A DNA stretch of 64,000 bases from Achromobacter aloeverae. Its GTDB lineage: Bacteria; Pseudomonadota; Gammaproteobacteria; Burkholderiales; Burkholderiaceae_B. The notes beneath the pieces were generated by a model that saw only the letters and a list, made by a program, of their open reading frames with translations, did no database searches and was not told the DNA's origin. Location of the stretch: assembly GCF_004121055.1 (NCBI RefSeq), contig NZ_PYAL01000003.1, forward strand, positions 620,001 to 684,000. Reading direction: 5' to 3'. How positions within the stretch are numbered: the stretch's first letter is position 1; every line of letters starts with the position of its first letter. Below are positions 16,215 through 25,336 of the stretch, in pieces. The position numbers and the translations under genes were made by a program.

Positions 16215-18175
16215 GTCGCGGTCCCTCCGGCCCCGCTGGGCGGCGGCGCGGCGCCATGGGCGCGCGGTGTTTCGCCGGCGCCGTGATCCCCGGGTTCGGT
16301 GTCCGGCCGCGCGTCCGCGCCGCGCCGTTGCTCGCGCGCCCTTTCCACGATGCCGATGAAGGCCTGTTCCATGTCCAGCTTGTGCTCGGCGGTCTCGCCG
16401 GCCTGCGCGCGCACTTCCGCCGGCGTGCCCAGCGCCAGCAGCTTGCCGGCGTCCTGGATGACGATACGGTCGCAGTACTCCGCCTCTTCCATGAAGTGGG
16501 TGGTGATGACGATGGTCGTGCCGGTTTCCGCCAGCGCCGTGATGCGGCGCCAGAAGGCGCGCCGCGCAAGCGGATCGGCGCCGCTGGTCGGTTCGTCGAG
16601 GAACAGGATCTCGGGTTCGTGCAGCAAGCCGACGGCCATGGCCAGGCGCTGCTTGACGCCGCCGGGCAGGTGGCCGGCCGGCATTTGCAGCAGGTCCGAC
16701 AGCTGGAACTGGCGGGCGACTTCGGTCATGCGGCCATGCAGGCGGGCGCCGAACAGACCGTAGGCGCCGCCGAAGAAGCGCAGGTTCTCATAGGCGGAGA
16801 GATTGCCGTACAGCGCGAACTTCTGCGACACATAGCCGATGCGGCGGCGCGCCTGCGCGCGGGCCTTGCGCATGTCCAGTCCCGCCACCTGGGCGTAGCC
16901 GCTGCTGGCGGGCAGCAGGCCGCACAACATGCGGAAGGTGGTGGTCTTGCCGGCGCCGTTCGGGCCCAGCAGGCCGAAGATCTCGCCACGCGCGACGCTG
17001 AAGGTGGTGCGGTCCACCGCGGTGAAGTCGCCGAACTTGCGCACGAGGTCACGGACTTCGATGACGGGGCCATTGCCATTGCCGTTGCCATTTCCATTGC
17101 CATTGCGGGACGGCGGCGGTGCGGACGGGATCGCGCCGACGTCGTTGCCGGGGGCTTTTCCAGCGACGTCCCGTGGCGGCGCGTCCGTCCCGTCCGCCCC
17201 GCCGGCGCCGGTGCGCAGCAGCACCATGAAGCCATCCTCCAGCCGGGCTTCCACGGGTCGCAGGCGTTCGGCGGGAAGTCCCAGGTCGGCGCCGTCCACG
17301 CGCTCGCGCAGGATGAGGCGCACCTCGCCGCCCTGCGGCACCGCGTCGATGACCGTGTCGGCGCGGTCCAGCAGGCTGGCTTGCAATTCGCGCGGGGGGC
17401 GCGCGTCGGCGGGAGCGATGGCGAAGCAGCGGCCGCGCGCGTGCCGGCTGATGTCCTGGGGCTGGCCGGCCGCCAGCACGCGGCCTTCATGCAGCACATA
17501 GACTTCACCGCAGCGTTCCGCCTCGTCCAGGTACGCGGTGGTCATCAGCACGGACAGGCCTTCGGTCTCGACCAACTGCTGCACGATCTCCCACAGCTCC
17601 CGGCGAGAGAGCGGGTCCACGCCCACCGTGGGCTCGTCCAGCAAAAGCAGGTCGGGCGAGCGCACCAGGGTGCAGGCCAGCCCCAGCTTCTGCTTCATGC
17701 CGCCGGAAAGCTTGCCGGCGGGTCGGCGGGTGAAGCGGGCCAGGTCGGTCATGTCCAGCAGGCGGCCGTAGCGTTGGCGCCGTTCGTCGGCGGTCACCCC
17801 ATGCAGGTCGGCGTACAGGTCGAGGTTTTCCTGCACGCTCAGGTCTTCGTACAGGCCGAAGCGCTGCGGCATGTAGCTGATGCGGTTCTGGATGGCTTGC
17901 GGCTGCCTGGCGGCATCCAGTCCCAGTACGCGCAGCGTGCCGTCGTCGGGATGCATGAGCCCCGCGGCCAGCCGCAGGAACGTGGTCTTGCCGGCGCCGT
18001 CAGGGCCGACCAGCGCGGTCAGGGCGCGGGCGTGCACACGCAGCGAGACATCGGCCAGCGCCTGCACATGGCGGCGCGCCTCTTTTTCATAGAAGCGCTT
18101 GTGCACGCCGTCGGCCTCGACCGCATACGCGTCGTGGCCGGCGGTTGCTTCGTGGACCTGGATGCCGGCCGTCAT
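16211..18175 (-). CDS. Fused double ABC ATPase of a Ybh-type exporter
   Basis: A 654-residue protein carries two nucleotide-binding domains in tandem. The first has Walker A GPDGAGKTTF (about 58), signature LSGGMKQ and Walker B LLLLDEPTVGVDP; the second has GPNGAGKTTTF, a non-canonical signature LPGGVKQ and ILFLDEPTSGADP. A linker near residues 355-370 contains an Asn-Gly run encoded by a CCATTG-type 6-bp repeat (17070-17106). The C-terminus extends past the usual end with about 30 low-complexity residues. The gene is coupled to the adaptor gene upstream and the permease downstream by 4-base overlaps. Confidence 0.93.
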   Translation of the reverse strand: MTAGIQVHEATAGHDAYAVEADGVHKRFYEKEARRHVQALADVSLRVHARALTALVGPDGAGKTTFLRLAAGLMHPDDGTLRVLGLDAARQPQAIQNRISYMPQRFGLYEDLSVQENLDLYADLHGVTADERRQRYGRLLDMTDLARFTRRPAGKLSGGMKQKLGLACTLVRSPDLLLLDEPTVGVDPLSRRELWEIVQQLVETEGLSVLMTTAYLDEAERCGEVYVLHEGRVLAAGQPQDISRHARGRCFAIAPADARPPRELQASLLDRADTVIDAVPQGGEVRLILRERVDGADLGLPAERLRPVEARLEDGFMVLLRTGAGGADGTDAPPRDVAGKAPGNDVGAIPSAPPPSRNGNGNGNGNGNGPVIEVRDLVRKFGDFTAVDRTTFSVARGEIFGLLGPNGAGKTTTFRMLCGLLPASSGYAQVAGLDMRKARAQARRRIGYVSQKFALYGNLSAYENLRFFGGAYGLFGARLHGRMTEVARQFQLSDLLQMPAGHLPGGVKQRLAMAVGLLHEPEILFLDEPTSGADPLARRAFWRRITALAETGTTIVITTHFMEEAEYCDRIVIQDAGKLLALGTPAEVRAQAGETAEHKLDMEQAFIGIVERAREQRRGADARPDTEPGDHGAGETPRAHGAAPPPSGAGGTAT

Positions 18176-19251
18176 TGGCGCCGCGCGGGCGTGTTGGCGG
18201 CGATGGTCGGCGCGGCCGGCGCGGACAGCGTGGACGCCGCCGGCGCGCCAGGCGCGTCGTCGGCCTGCCTTTGCAGGACCACCGTGGCCGGCATGCCCAG
18301 GCGCAACTCGTCGCGCGGGTCATCGACCAGCACGCGCACCTCGTAGACGAGGTCCGTGCGCAAATCCTCGGTCTGCACGCTCTTGGGCGTGAATTCGGCG
18401 ACCGACGAGATATAGCCGACGCGGCCCGGCAGGGCGCGCTTGTTCGAACTGTCGGTATAAACGTCGGCGTGCATGCCGCCGCGCACGAAACCCAGCTGCG
18501 TTTCGTTCACATAGGCGCGTACCCATTTCGGATCGGTCAGCGCCAGCGTATACACCGGCCGCTGCGGGGACGCCATGTCGCCCGGCTCCAGCAGGCGGGC
18601 GCGCACGATGCCATCGCGCGGCGCCGTCAATTGTCCCAGGTCGATCTGGTGCTGCAGCAGGGCGGCCTGGGCTTCGGCGGCACGCAGGCTGGCCTGCGCC
18701 TGGGCGATGTCTTCCTGGCGGGGGCCGATCCGCGCCAGCTTCAGGGATTTGCGGCGGTCTTCCAGATTGGCCTGCGCGACGCGCAGCTGGGCCACCGCAT
18801 TGTCGATATCCTGCTTGCTGACGCCGCGCCCATGGGTGTCCGCGGCCACGCCGCGCAAACGCCGCAACTGCTGCGCGGCCAATTCCGTCTGGGCTTCGGC
18901 GGCGCCGACCTGGGCCTGGGACTGTTCCACCTCTTCCGGCCGGGTGCCGTTGCGCAGGCGCGCCAGCGCTTCCTGCTGCGCGTCGGCCTGCGCGCGCACC
19001 TGGGCCAGCTGCAGCGCCAGCGTGCGCGTGTCCAGTACCGCCAGCACCTGCCCGGCCTTGACCTTGTCGCCTTCCTCCACCCGGACTTCGCGCACCCGTT
19101 CACTGCCTTCGAAGGCCAGCGAGACCTGGCGGATGTCGATATTGCCGTAGAGGGTGATGAGCCGATTGTCGGCGGCGGGCCGCAGCCACAGCCAGAGACC
19201 GGCGGCGATGGCCGCCACGAGGATCACGCAGACGATGACGGTTTTTCTCAT
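18172..19251 (-). CDS. HlyD-family periplasmic adaptor (YbhG-like)
   Basis: A 359-residue membrane-fusion protein. It has an N-terminal membrane anchor (TVIVCVILVAAIAAGLWLWL), the YbhG-type opening LYGNIDIRQVSLAFEGSERV, a lipoyl-like half (VEEGDKVKAGQVLAVLD), a long alpha-helical hairpin (about 95-215) and the second half ending in a barrel (GMPATVVLQ). It is the first gene of the five-gene exporter operon (adaptor, ATPase, two permeases, outer-membrane factor), all on the minus strand with overlaps or gaps of 10 bases or less. Confidence 0.92.
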   Translation of the reverse strand: MRKTVIVCVILVAAIAAGLWLWLRPAADNRLITLYGNIDIRQVSLAFEGSERVREVRVEEGDKVKAGQVLAVLDTRTLALQLAQVRAQADAQQEALARLRNGTRPEEVEQSQAQVGAAEAQTELAAQQLRRLRGVAADTHGRGVSKQDIDNAVAQLRVAQANLEDRRKSLKLARIGPRQEDIAQAQASLRAAEAQAALLQHQIDLGQLTAPRDGIVRARLLEPGDMASPQRPVYTLALTDPKWVRAYVNETQLGFVRGGMHADVYTDSSNKRALPGRVGYISSVAEFTPKSVQTEDLRTDLVYEVRVLVDDPRDELRLGMPATVVLQRQADDAPGAPAASTLSAPAAPTIAANTPARRQ

Positions 19252-19430
19252 CCAGCCTATCCGCTTGAAGGACCAGAGCCATTTTCAATGGGTCAAGCTC
19301 TGAAAACAGATACCACTGTGACTGAATCACGTGGGCCGATTTGTTACGATACCCTTTTTTCCGCGGCCGGTATGGCCGCGTGTCATTTGGGCATGGCGCA
19401 GGATTTATTGTCCGGGTTTAAGCAGAGCCG

Positions 19431-22049
19431 ATGAAGACTTGGATCAAACGCATCGTATTGGCCCTGGCCATTCTGGTGGCGGTAGTGGTGGCCGCCGCGG
19501 CCGTGTTCGTCCTCACGTTCGACCCCAATGCCTACAAGGCGCGGCTGCAGGAAATGGTCAGCCAGCGCTTTCACCGCACGCTGATCATCGATGGCGACAT
19601 CGACATGACGCTGTTCCCCACGCTGGGACTGACGCTACAGGGCGTGTCACTGACCGAACCGGGGCGCGACGAGTTGTTCGCCTCGGTGGAGGATGCCCAG
19701 GTTTCCGTCGCAATCTGGCCGCTATTGTCGAAGAAGCTGGTCATCGACCATTTGACCTTCAGCGGTGTCAAGGCGCGCGTGGTGCGGGACAAGCAGGGCC
19801 GGTTCAATTTCGCGGACCTGGTGGGCGGGCCTGCCCCGGTTGCCGCCACCCCCGACGCCACCCCCGACGCCAGCGCCACGCAAGCGGCCGCCGGCGCCCC
19901 CGCCGCGCTCGGCCAGCCCGTGGCCGGAAACGCCGCCGCATCCCCCATGGTGGGTGGCATGCGCATCGACATCGCCGGCGTCGACCTCAAGGACGGCGAA
20001 TTGCAATTGCAGGACGACCGGGCCGGCCTGGCGCTGACCGTGACGCAGCTGGAAGCCACGACCGGCCGCGTTCGCTACGACCAGCCCTTCCCGGTCAAGC
20101 TGTCCGCGCATTTGCAGGGCACGGCGCCGGTGCTGGACGCCGACCTGACGGGGCAGGCGAAGCTGAGCCTGAACCCCGCGGGTCCCCGCTACGCCGCCGA
20201 GGACATGAACTTGCGCCTGGGTGGCCGCCTTGGCGATGCCCAGGCCAAGTCCCTCACCGCACGCGGCAAGCTGGGTTTCGATGGCGGCAAGCTGGACGCC
20301 GCGGGCCTGGAGCTGGTGTTCGAGGGCGACGTGCGCGACCCCGGACATCCGCTGTCCAATGTCGAGGCCACCATCGCGGCGCCGGCGCTGATGTTCGATC
20401 CAGCCAGGCATGAGATGCGCGTGGACAAGCTGACGGTGCGGGCCAAGGGCAGCGCGCCGCGCGGGCCTTTCGAGCTGGCGCTGGACGCGCCGGCATTGAG
20501 CCTTACGCCGGCGGGGGCATCCGGCGCGACGCTGGGCGGCCGCTTGCGGCTCAATGGCAGCGATAGCGTGGATGTCCGCTTTGGCCTGAAAGGGATAGGC
20601 GGCAACGTGGATGCGCTCAGCGTCGAAGAGGTCAAGGCGCAAGCCACGATTTCCTATGACGTCCAGCCCGCGGTGCAAGCGCCCGCCGTGGCACCCCCGG
20701 CGGGAAGCGCCGCTCCGGCGCGGCCTGCCGGCAAGCCCGGGACCCGCGATGTCGCCATTACGCTGGCGTCGCCGCTGACGCTGGACCTGGCGCGCCGGAC
20801 CGGCGCGCTGCCCTCGGTGCAAGGCAATATCGCCATCACCGATCCCGGCCTGCCGCAGGGCGCCATGCAGATTCCGTTGACGGGCGCCGTCAGCGTGGAC
20901 CTGGCGCAAGCCCTTGCCGAGGCCACCGTCAACGCGCAGCTGGAAGGCGGCAAGTTCGACCTTAAGGCATCCGTTGCGCAACTGGCCACGCAGCCCGCCA
21001 TCACGTTCGCGCTGGCGGTCGATCAGTTGGACCTCGACAAGTTGGTCCCGGCCGGCGCGCCGCGTCCGCCCGCCGCTGGGCCGGCGGGCAAGGGCAAGGC
21101 GGACGCGCCGGTCCAGCCATCCGCGCCGGCCGACGCGGCCGCGCAAGCGGACGCCGTGGATTTCAGCGCATTGGCCGGAGCGACCGCCAAGGGCACCGTC
21201 TCCATCGGCAAGCTGGTGGCGCGCGGCTTGCGCGCCGATGCCGTCAGCGGCAACGTGGCGCTGGCGCGAGGCCGGCTGGAACTCAGCGGATTATCCGCCG
21301 CGCTGTATGGCGGCAAGCTGGCGGGCGCCTTCTCGCTCGACGCCGAGCGGGAGAACGCCATGAGCGCGCGCCTGAACCTGAATGGCCTGGCGGTCGGCCC
21401 CTTCCTGGCCGATGTGGCGGGCCGCCGCGCGTTGACGGGGACGGGCGACGTGGCCCTGGACCTGAAGACCAAGGGCGCCGACGTCGGGGCCTTGAAACGC
21501 CAATTGTCGGGCGCCGCGCAAGTGCGGCTGCGCGACGGCGCCGTGCAGGGCATCAACGTGGGGCAGGTCTTGCGCGACATCAAGGCGCTGGTGCTGTCGG
21601 GCAAGCGCGAGGACAGCACGGAGGTGCAGGCCGACGCGTCGCGCGAAACCGCGTTCTCGCGCCTGAGCGCTGACCTGGCCTTCGCGAACGGCGTGGGCAC
21701 GTTCAAGCAGCTGGAACTGGTTTCGCCGCTATTGCACGTGACCCAGGGCTCGCCCGCGCGCATCGATGTGGGCGCGGACACGGTCGACCTGGTGGCGCAG
21801 GTCCGCATCGCCGATGCGCCCCCGCGCAGCGAGGGCCTGGACGAATTGCGCGGCCTGGGCGTGCCCGTTCATGTGCATGGTCCCTATGACCACCTGGCCT
21901 ACCGGGTCGATTGGCGCGCCATGGCCGGCGATCTCGCCGCCCGGGCCCTGCAACGCGGCTTGAAGGATGCATTCAAGCGCAAGAGCGGCAAGCCGGAAGA
22001 ACGACTCAAGGACCTGGGCAACGTACTTAAAGGAATTACGGGGAAATGA
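19431..22049 (+). CDS. AsmA-family envelope protein
   Basis: An 872-residue protein with an N-terminal signal anchor (IVLALAILVAVVVAAAAVFVLTF), the AsmA N-terminal domain (DPNAYKARLQEMVSQRFHRTLIIDGDIDMTLFPTLGLTLQGV) and the C-terminal AsmA_2 domain (about 560-840, including SGAAQVRLRDGAVQGINVGQVLRDIKAL). AsmA-like proteins are bridge-like periplasmic proteins implicated in phospholipid traffic to the outer membrane. Two Ala/Pro-rich linkers (about 140-165 and 410-435) are probably flexible. It is divergent from the exporter operon and its stop overlaps the next start as ATGA. Confidence 0.92.
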   Translation: MKTWIKRIVLALAILVAVVVAAAAVFVLTFDPNAYKARLQEMVSQRFHRTLIIDGDIDMTLFPTLGLTLQGVSLTEPGRDELFASVEDAQVSVAIWPLLSKKLVIDHLTFSGVKARVVRDKQGRFNFADLVGGPAPVAATPDATPDASATQAAAGAPAALGQPVAGNAAASPMVGGMRIDIAGVDLKDGELQLQDDRAGLALTVTQLEATTGRVRYDQPFPVKLSAHLQGTAPVLDADLTGQAKLSLNPAGPRYAAEDMNLRLGGRLGDAQAKSLTARGKLGFDGGKLDAAGLELVFEGDVRDPGHPLSNVEATIAAPALMFDPARHEMRVDKLTVRAKGSAPRGPFELALDAPALSLTPAGASGATLGGRLRLNGSDSVDVRFGLKGIGGNVDALSVEEVKAQATISYDVQPAVQAPAVAPPAGSAAPARPAGKPGTRDVAITLASPLTLDLARRTGALPSVQGNIAITDPGLPQGAMQIPLTGAVSVDLAQALAEATVNAQLEGGKFDLKASVAQLATQPAITFALAVDQLDLDKLVPAGAPRPPAAGPAGKGKADAPVQPSAPADAAAQADAVDFSALAGATAKGTVSIGKLVARGLRADAVSGNVALARGRLELSGLSAALYGGKLAGAFSLDAERENAMSARLNLNGLAVGPFLADVAGRRALTGTGDVALDLKTKGADVGALKRQLSGAAQVRLRDGAVQGINVGQVLRDIKALVLSGKREDSTEVQADASRETAFSRLSADLAFANGVGTFKQLELVSPLLHVTQGSPARIDVGADTVDLVAQVRIADAPPRSEGLDELRGLGVPVHVHGPYDHLAYRVDWRAMAGDLAARALQRGLKDAFKRKSGKPEERLKDLGNVLKGITGK

Positions 22050-22432
22050 ACGCACCCATCTATCATCCGGTGGCCGATTGCGGCGGCACCGACAACCCGC
22101 AGGCCGCCGCGTACGAGCGGCGCTGGCTGCTGGTGCACTCCGGCGGGCAGTGGCTGACGCGCGGCATCTGTCCGCGCCTGGCGGAGATCACGGTGGAACT
22201 GCGTTTCGGTTATCTAGTGTTGCGCGCGCCGGGCATGCTGCGCATCGATATCCCGCTGGACGTCATCGAGGATGACGACAGCGTGCGCGAAGCAATCATG
22301 GTGGGCACGCATGCCGTGGACGTGGTGGACGAGGGTGAACTCGCCGCCGCCTGGGTCTCCAATTTTGCCGGTATCCCTTGCCGCCTGATGAAGGTGCATC
22401 CGGACATGGGGCCATTCGACTGGCCGCAGTGA
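22046..22432 (+). CDS. Stand-alone MOSC N-terminal beta-barrel domain protein
   Basis: The 128-residue product resembles only the N-terminal beta-barrel of MOSC proteins (YcbX/mARC type): YERRWLLVHSGGQWLTRGICPRLAEI, LVLRAPGMLRIDIPLD and VSNFAGIPCRLMKV. The catalytic MOSC domain that binds molybdenum cofactor is absent, so no oxidoreductase activity is expected from this protein alone. It overlaps asmA by 4 bases and is probably translated with it. Its role is unknown. Confidence 0.8.
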   Translation: MNAPIYHPVADCGGTDNPQAAAYERRWLLVHSGGQWLTRGICPRLAEITVELRFGYLVLRAPGMLRIDIPLDVIEDDDSVREAIMVGTHAVDVVDEGELAAAWVSNFAGIPCRLMKVHPDMGPFDWPQ

Positions 22433-22478
22433 GATGGCCCGAGGGTGGCCCGAGCTGGCTCGAGGTCGCCTGAGGGGT

Positions 22479-23774
22479 TTACTGCTTCGGTTGCGCCTCG
22501 GAGGGCACGGCCTCGGCCGGCGCATGCGTTTGCCCATGCGTCGTCCCGTGCGTCGCTCCATGCGCTGGCTCAGCGCCAGCCGCGCGCCGACGTGGCGCCA
22601 GCACCCCATGCGCCAGCAGGCCGGCCGCCAGGCCCCAGAAGGCCGAGCCTATGCCCCAGAAACTCATGCCCGACGCCGTGGCCAGCACGGTGATCAGCGC
22701 CGCCTCGCGGCTGTCGGCCTGCTGCATCGCGCTGGCCAGGCCGCCCATGATGGGGCCCAGCAGCGCCAGTCCCGCCAGCGCCGCGATCAATGCGGGCGGC
22801 AGCGCCTGGAAAAACACCGCCACCGCGCCGGCGGCCACGCTCAGCACGATATAGCTCACGCCGTAGGTCACGGCGGCGACGTAGCGCCGGCCGGGATCGG
22901 GATGCGATTCATTGCCCGCGCAGATTGCGGCGATGATGGCGGCCAACGTGACGCTGTGCGCGCCGAAGGGCGCCGCCAACAGGCCCACGCCTCCGCTCAC
23001 GGCGATGATGCGCGAGGCGGGCACGCGATAGCCCGCGGCCTGCAGGATGGCCAGGCCCGGCAGGTTCTGCGAGGCCATGGCGACCACGAACAGCGGTAGC
23101 GCCAGGCTGATCGCGCCGCGCCATGTGAATACCGGCGTAGTCCAGACGAACTGCGTCAGCTGCCAGGTGCCGGCGTCCAGGCGCAACAGGCCGCGTGACG
23201 CGGCGACAACCAGTCCGCAGGCCAGCACCGCCAGGATGGCGTAGCGCGGCGCCCAGCGTTTGCACAGCAGATAGGCCAGGCCCATGGGCAGGACCAGCCA
23301 GGCTTCCTTGCCCATGGCGCCGAATACGCCGATGCCGAAATTCAGCAGCACGCCGGCCAGCATGGCAGCCGCGATCTGCGGCGGGATGCGCCGCGCGATG
23401 GGGTCGACCCAGCCCAGCAGGCCGCAGCCCAGGGCCAGCGCCGCGGCCAGCACGAAGGCGCCCACCGCCTCGCCGAAGGGCACGCCGGCCAGCGCGCTGA
23501 TCAACAAGGCCGCGCCCGGCGTGGACCAGGCCAGCACGATGGGCGTGCGCAGGCGCAGGCTGAGCCAGGCGCCACCCAGGCCCAGGGCCAGGCAGATCGA
23601 GCCCAGCCAGGAGCCAATGCGCGCCGAGTCCAGTCCGGCGCTATGGCCGGCCTGCACCATCAGCACGGCCGTGCCGCCGAAGCTGACCAGCACGGCGACG
23701 AGGCCGGCGACGATGGCCGACAGCGAGAGATCGCCGCGCCGGGGAAGGGAGAGGGAGGAGTCGGAGGAGGCCAT
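22479..23774 (-). CDS. benE: BenE-family benzoate/proton symporter-like membrane protein
   Basis: A 431-residue membrane protein with about twelve hydrophobic segments. Phrases such as FGGTAVLMVQAGHSAGLD, STPGAALLISALAGVPFGEAVGAF and LPLFVVAMASQNLPGLAILQAAGY are characteristic of BenE transporters within the nucleobase-ascorbate fold. I start at ATG 23774 (MASSDSSLSLPRRGDLSL), 29 bases after the ferredoxin gene stop. No benzoate catabolic genes flank it, so the substrate assignment is by family only. A Glu/Pro/His-rich tail of about 35 residues ends the protein. Confidence 0.85.
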   Translation of the reverse strand: MASSDSSLSLPRRGDLSLSAIVAGLVAVLVSFGGTAVLMVQAGHSAGLDSARIGSWLGSICLALGLGGAWLSLRLRTPIVLAWSTPGAALLISALAGVPFGEAVGAFVLAAALALGCGLLGWVDPIARRIPPQIAAAMLAGVLLNFGIGVFGAMGKEAWLVLPMGLAYLLCKRWAPRYAILAVLACGLVVAASRGLLRLDAGTWQLTQFVWTTPVFTWRGAISLALPLFVVAMASQNLPGLAILQAAGYRVPASRIIAVSGGVGLLAAPFGAHSVTLAAIIAAICAGNESHPDPGRRYVAAVTYGVSYIVLSVAAGAVAVFFQALPPALIAALAGLALLGPIMGGLASAMQQADSREAALITVLATASGMSFWGIGSAFWGLAAGLLAHGVLAPRRRAAGAEPAHGATHGTTHGQTHAPAEAVPSEAQPKQ

Positions 23775-23803
23775 GGGGCAGCGTGGCGCGACCGGTATCT
23801 GGA

Positions 23804-24731
<928 letters not shown>

Positions 24732-24769
24732 TTATAAGTATGTCATCTCTCCGAAGGGCGATTATTGAC

Positions 24770-25336
24770 CTATTTCCGCAATGCAGCAAATTGGAGCAGG
24801 TGGTAGTGGACCGCGCCGGCCTTGTCCTTGCGCAACAATTCGAAATTTTCGGGGGCGTCCAGGGGGGCTTCGCTTTCGGCGTAGACCAGGGCGTTTTCGG
24901 TCAGGATGCCGGGCAGCAGGGGCCAGATGCGGGGCAGCCAGTCCTGGCCGAAGGGCGGGTCCAGCATGACCAGGTCGTAGCGGGTGGCATCCATGCGGCG
25001 CAGGGTTTCCAGCGCGTCGCCGGCGTGGATGCGAATCTGCCTGGCGCCGAGCTTGTCGCGCACCGTCCGCAGGGCGGCAAGGGCGGCGCGGTCGCGCTCC
25101 ACCATTTGCACGTGGGCGGCCCCGCGCGAGGCGGCTTCGAAACCCAGCGCGCCGCTGCCGGCGAACAGGTCCAGCACTGATTTGTCGTCGTAGTGGCTGT
25201 CCCAGAAGTGGTTCAGCCAATTGAACAGGGTCTCGCGCACGCGGTCGGGGGTGGGGCGCAGGCTGGCCGCGTCGACGACGGCGATGGGAGTGCGCCGGTA
25301 AAGGCCGCCTACGATGCGAATATACTTGTTCACCAT
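24770..25336 (-). CDS. rsmD: 16S rRNA (guanine966-N2)-methyltransferase
   Basis: RsmD methylates G966 of 16S rRNA. The 188-residue product has IVGGLYRRTPI, the SAM motif LDLFAGSGALGFEAASRG and the catalytic DPPF within LVMLDPPFGQDW. I start at ATG 25336 (MVNKYIRIVGG). This start codon overlaps the ftsY ATG on the other strand within CATG, so the two divergent genes have no space between them. Open frames further upstream lie over the ftsY repeat region and are excluded. Confidence 0.95.
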   Translation of the reverse strand: MVNKYIRIVGGLYRRTPIAVVDAASLRPTPDRVRETLFNWLNHFWDSHYDDKSVLDLFAGSGALGFEAASRGAAHVQMVERDRAALAALRTVRDKLGARQIRIHAGDALETLRRMDATRYDLVMLDPPFGQDWLPRIWPLLPGILTENALVYAESEAPLDAPENFELLRKDKAGAVHYHLLQFAALRK

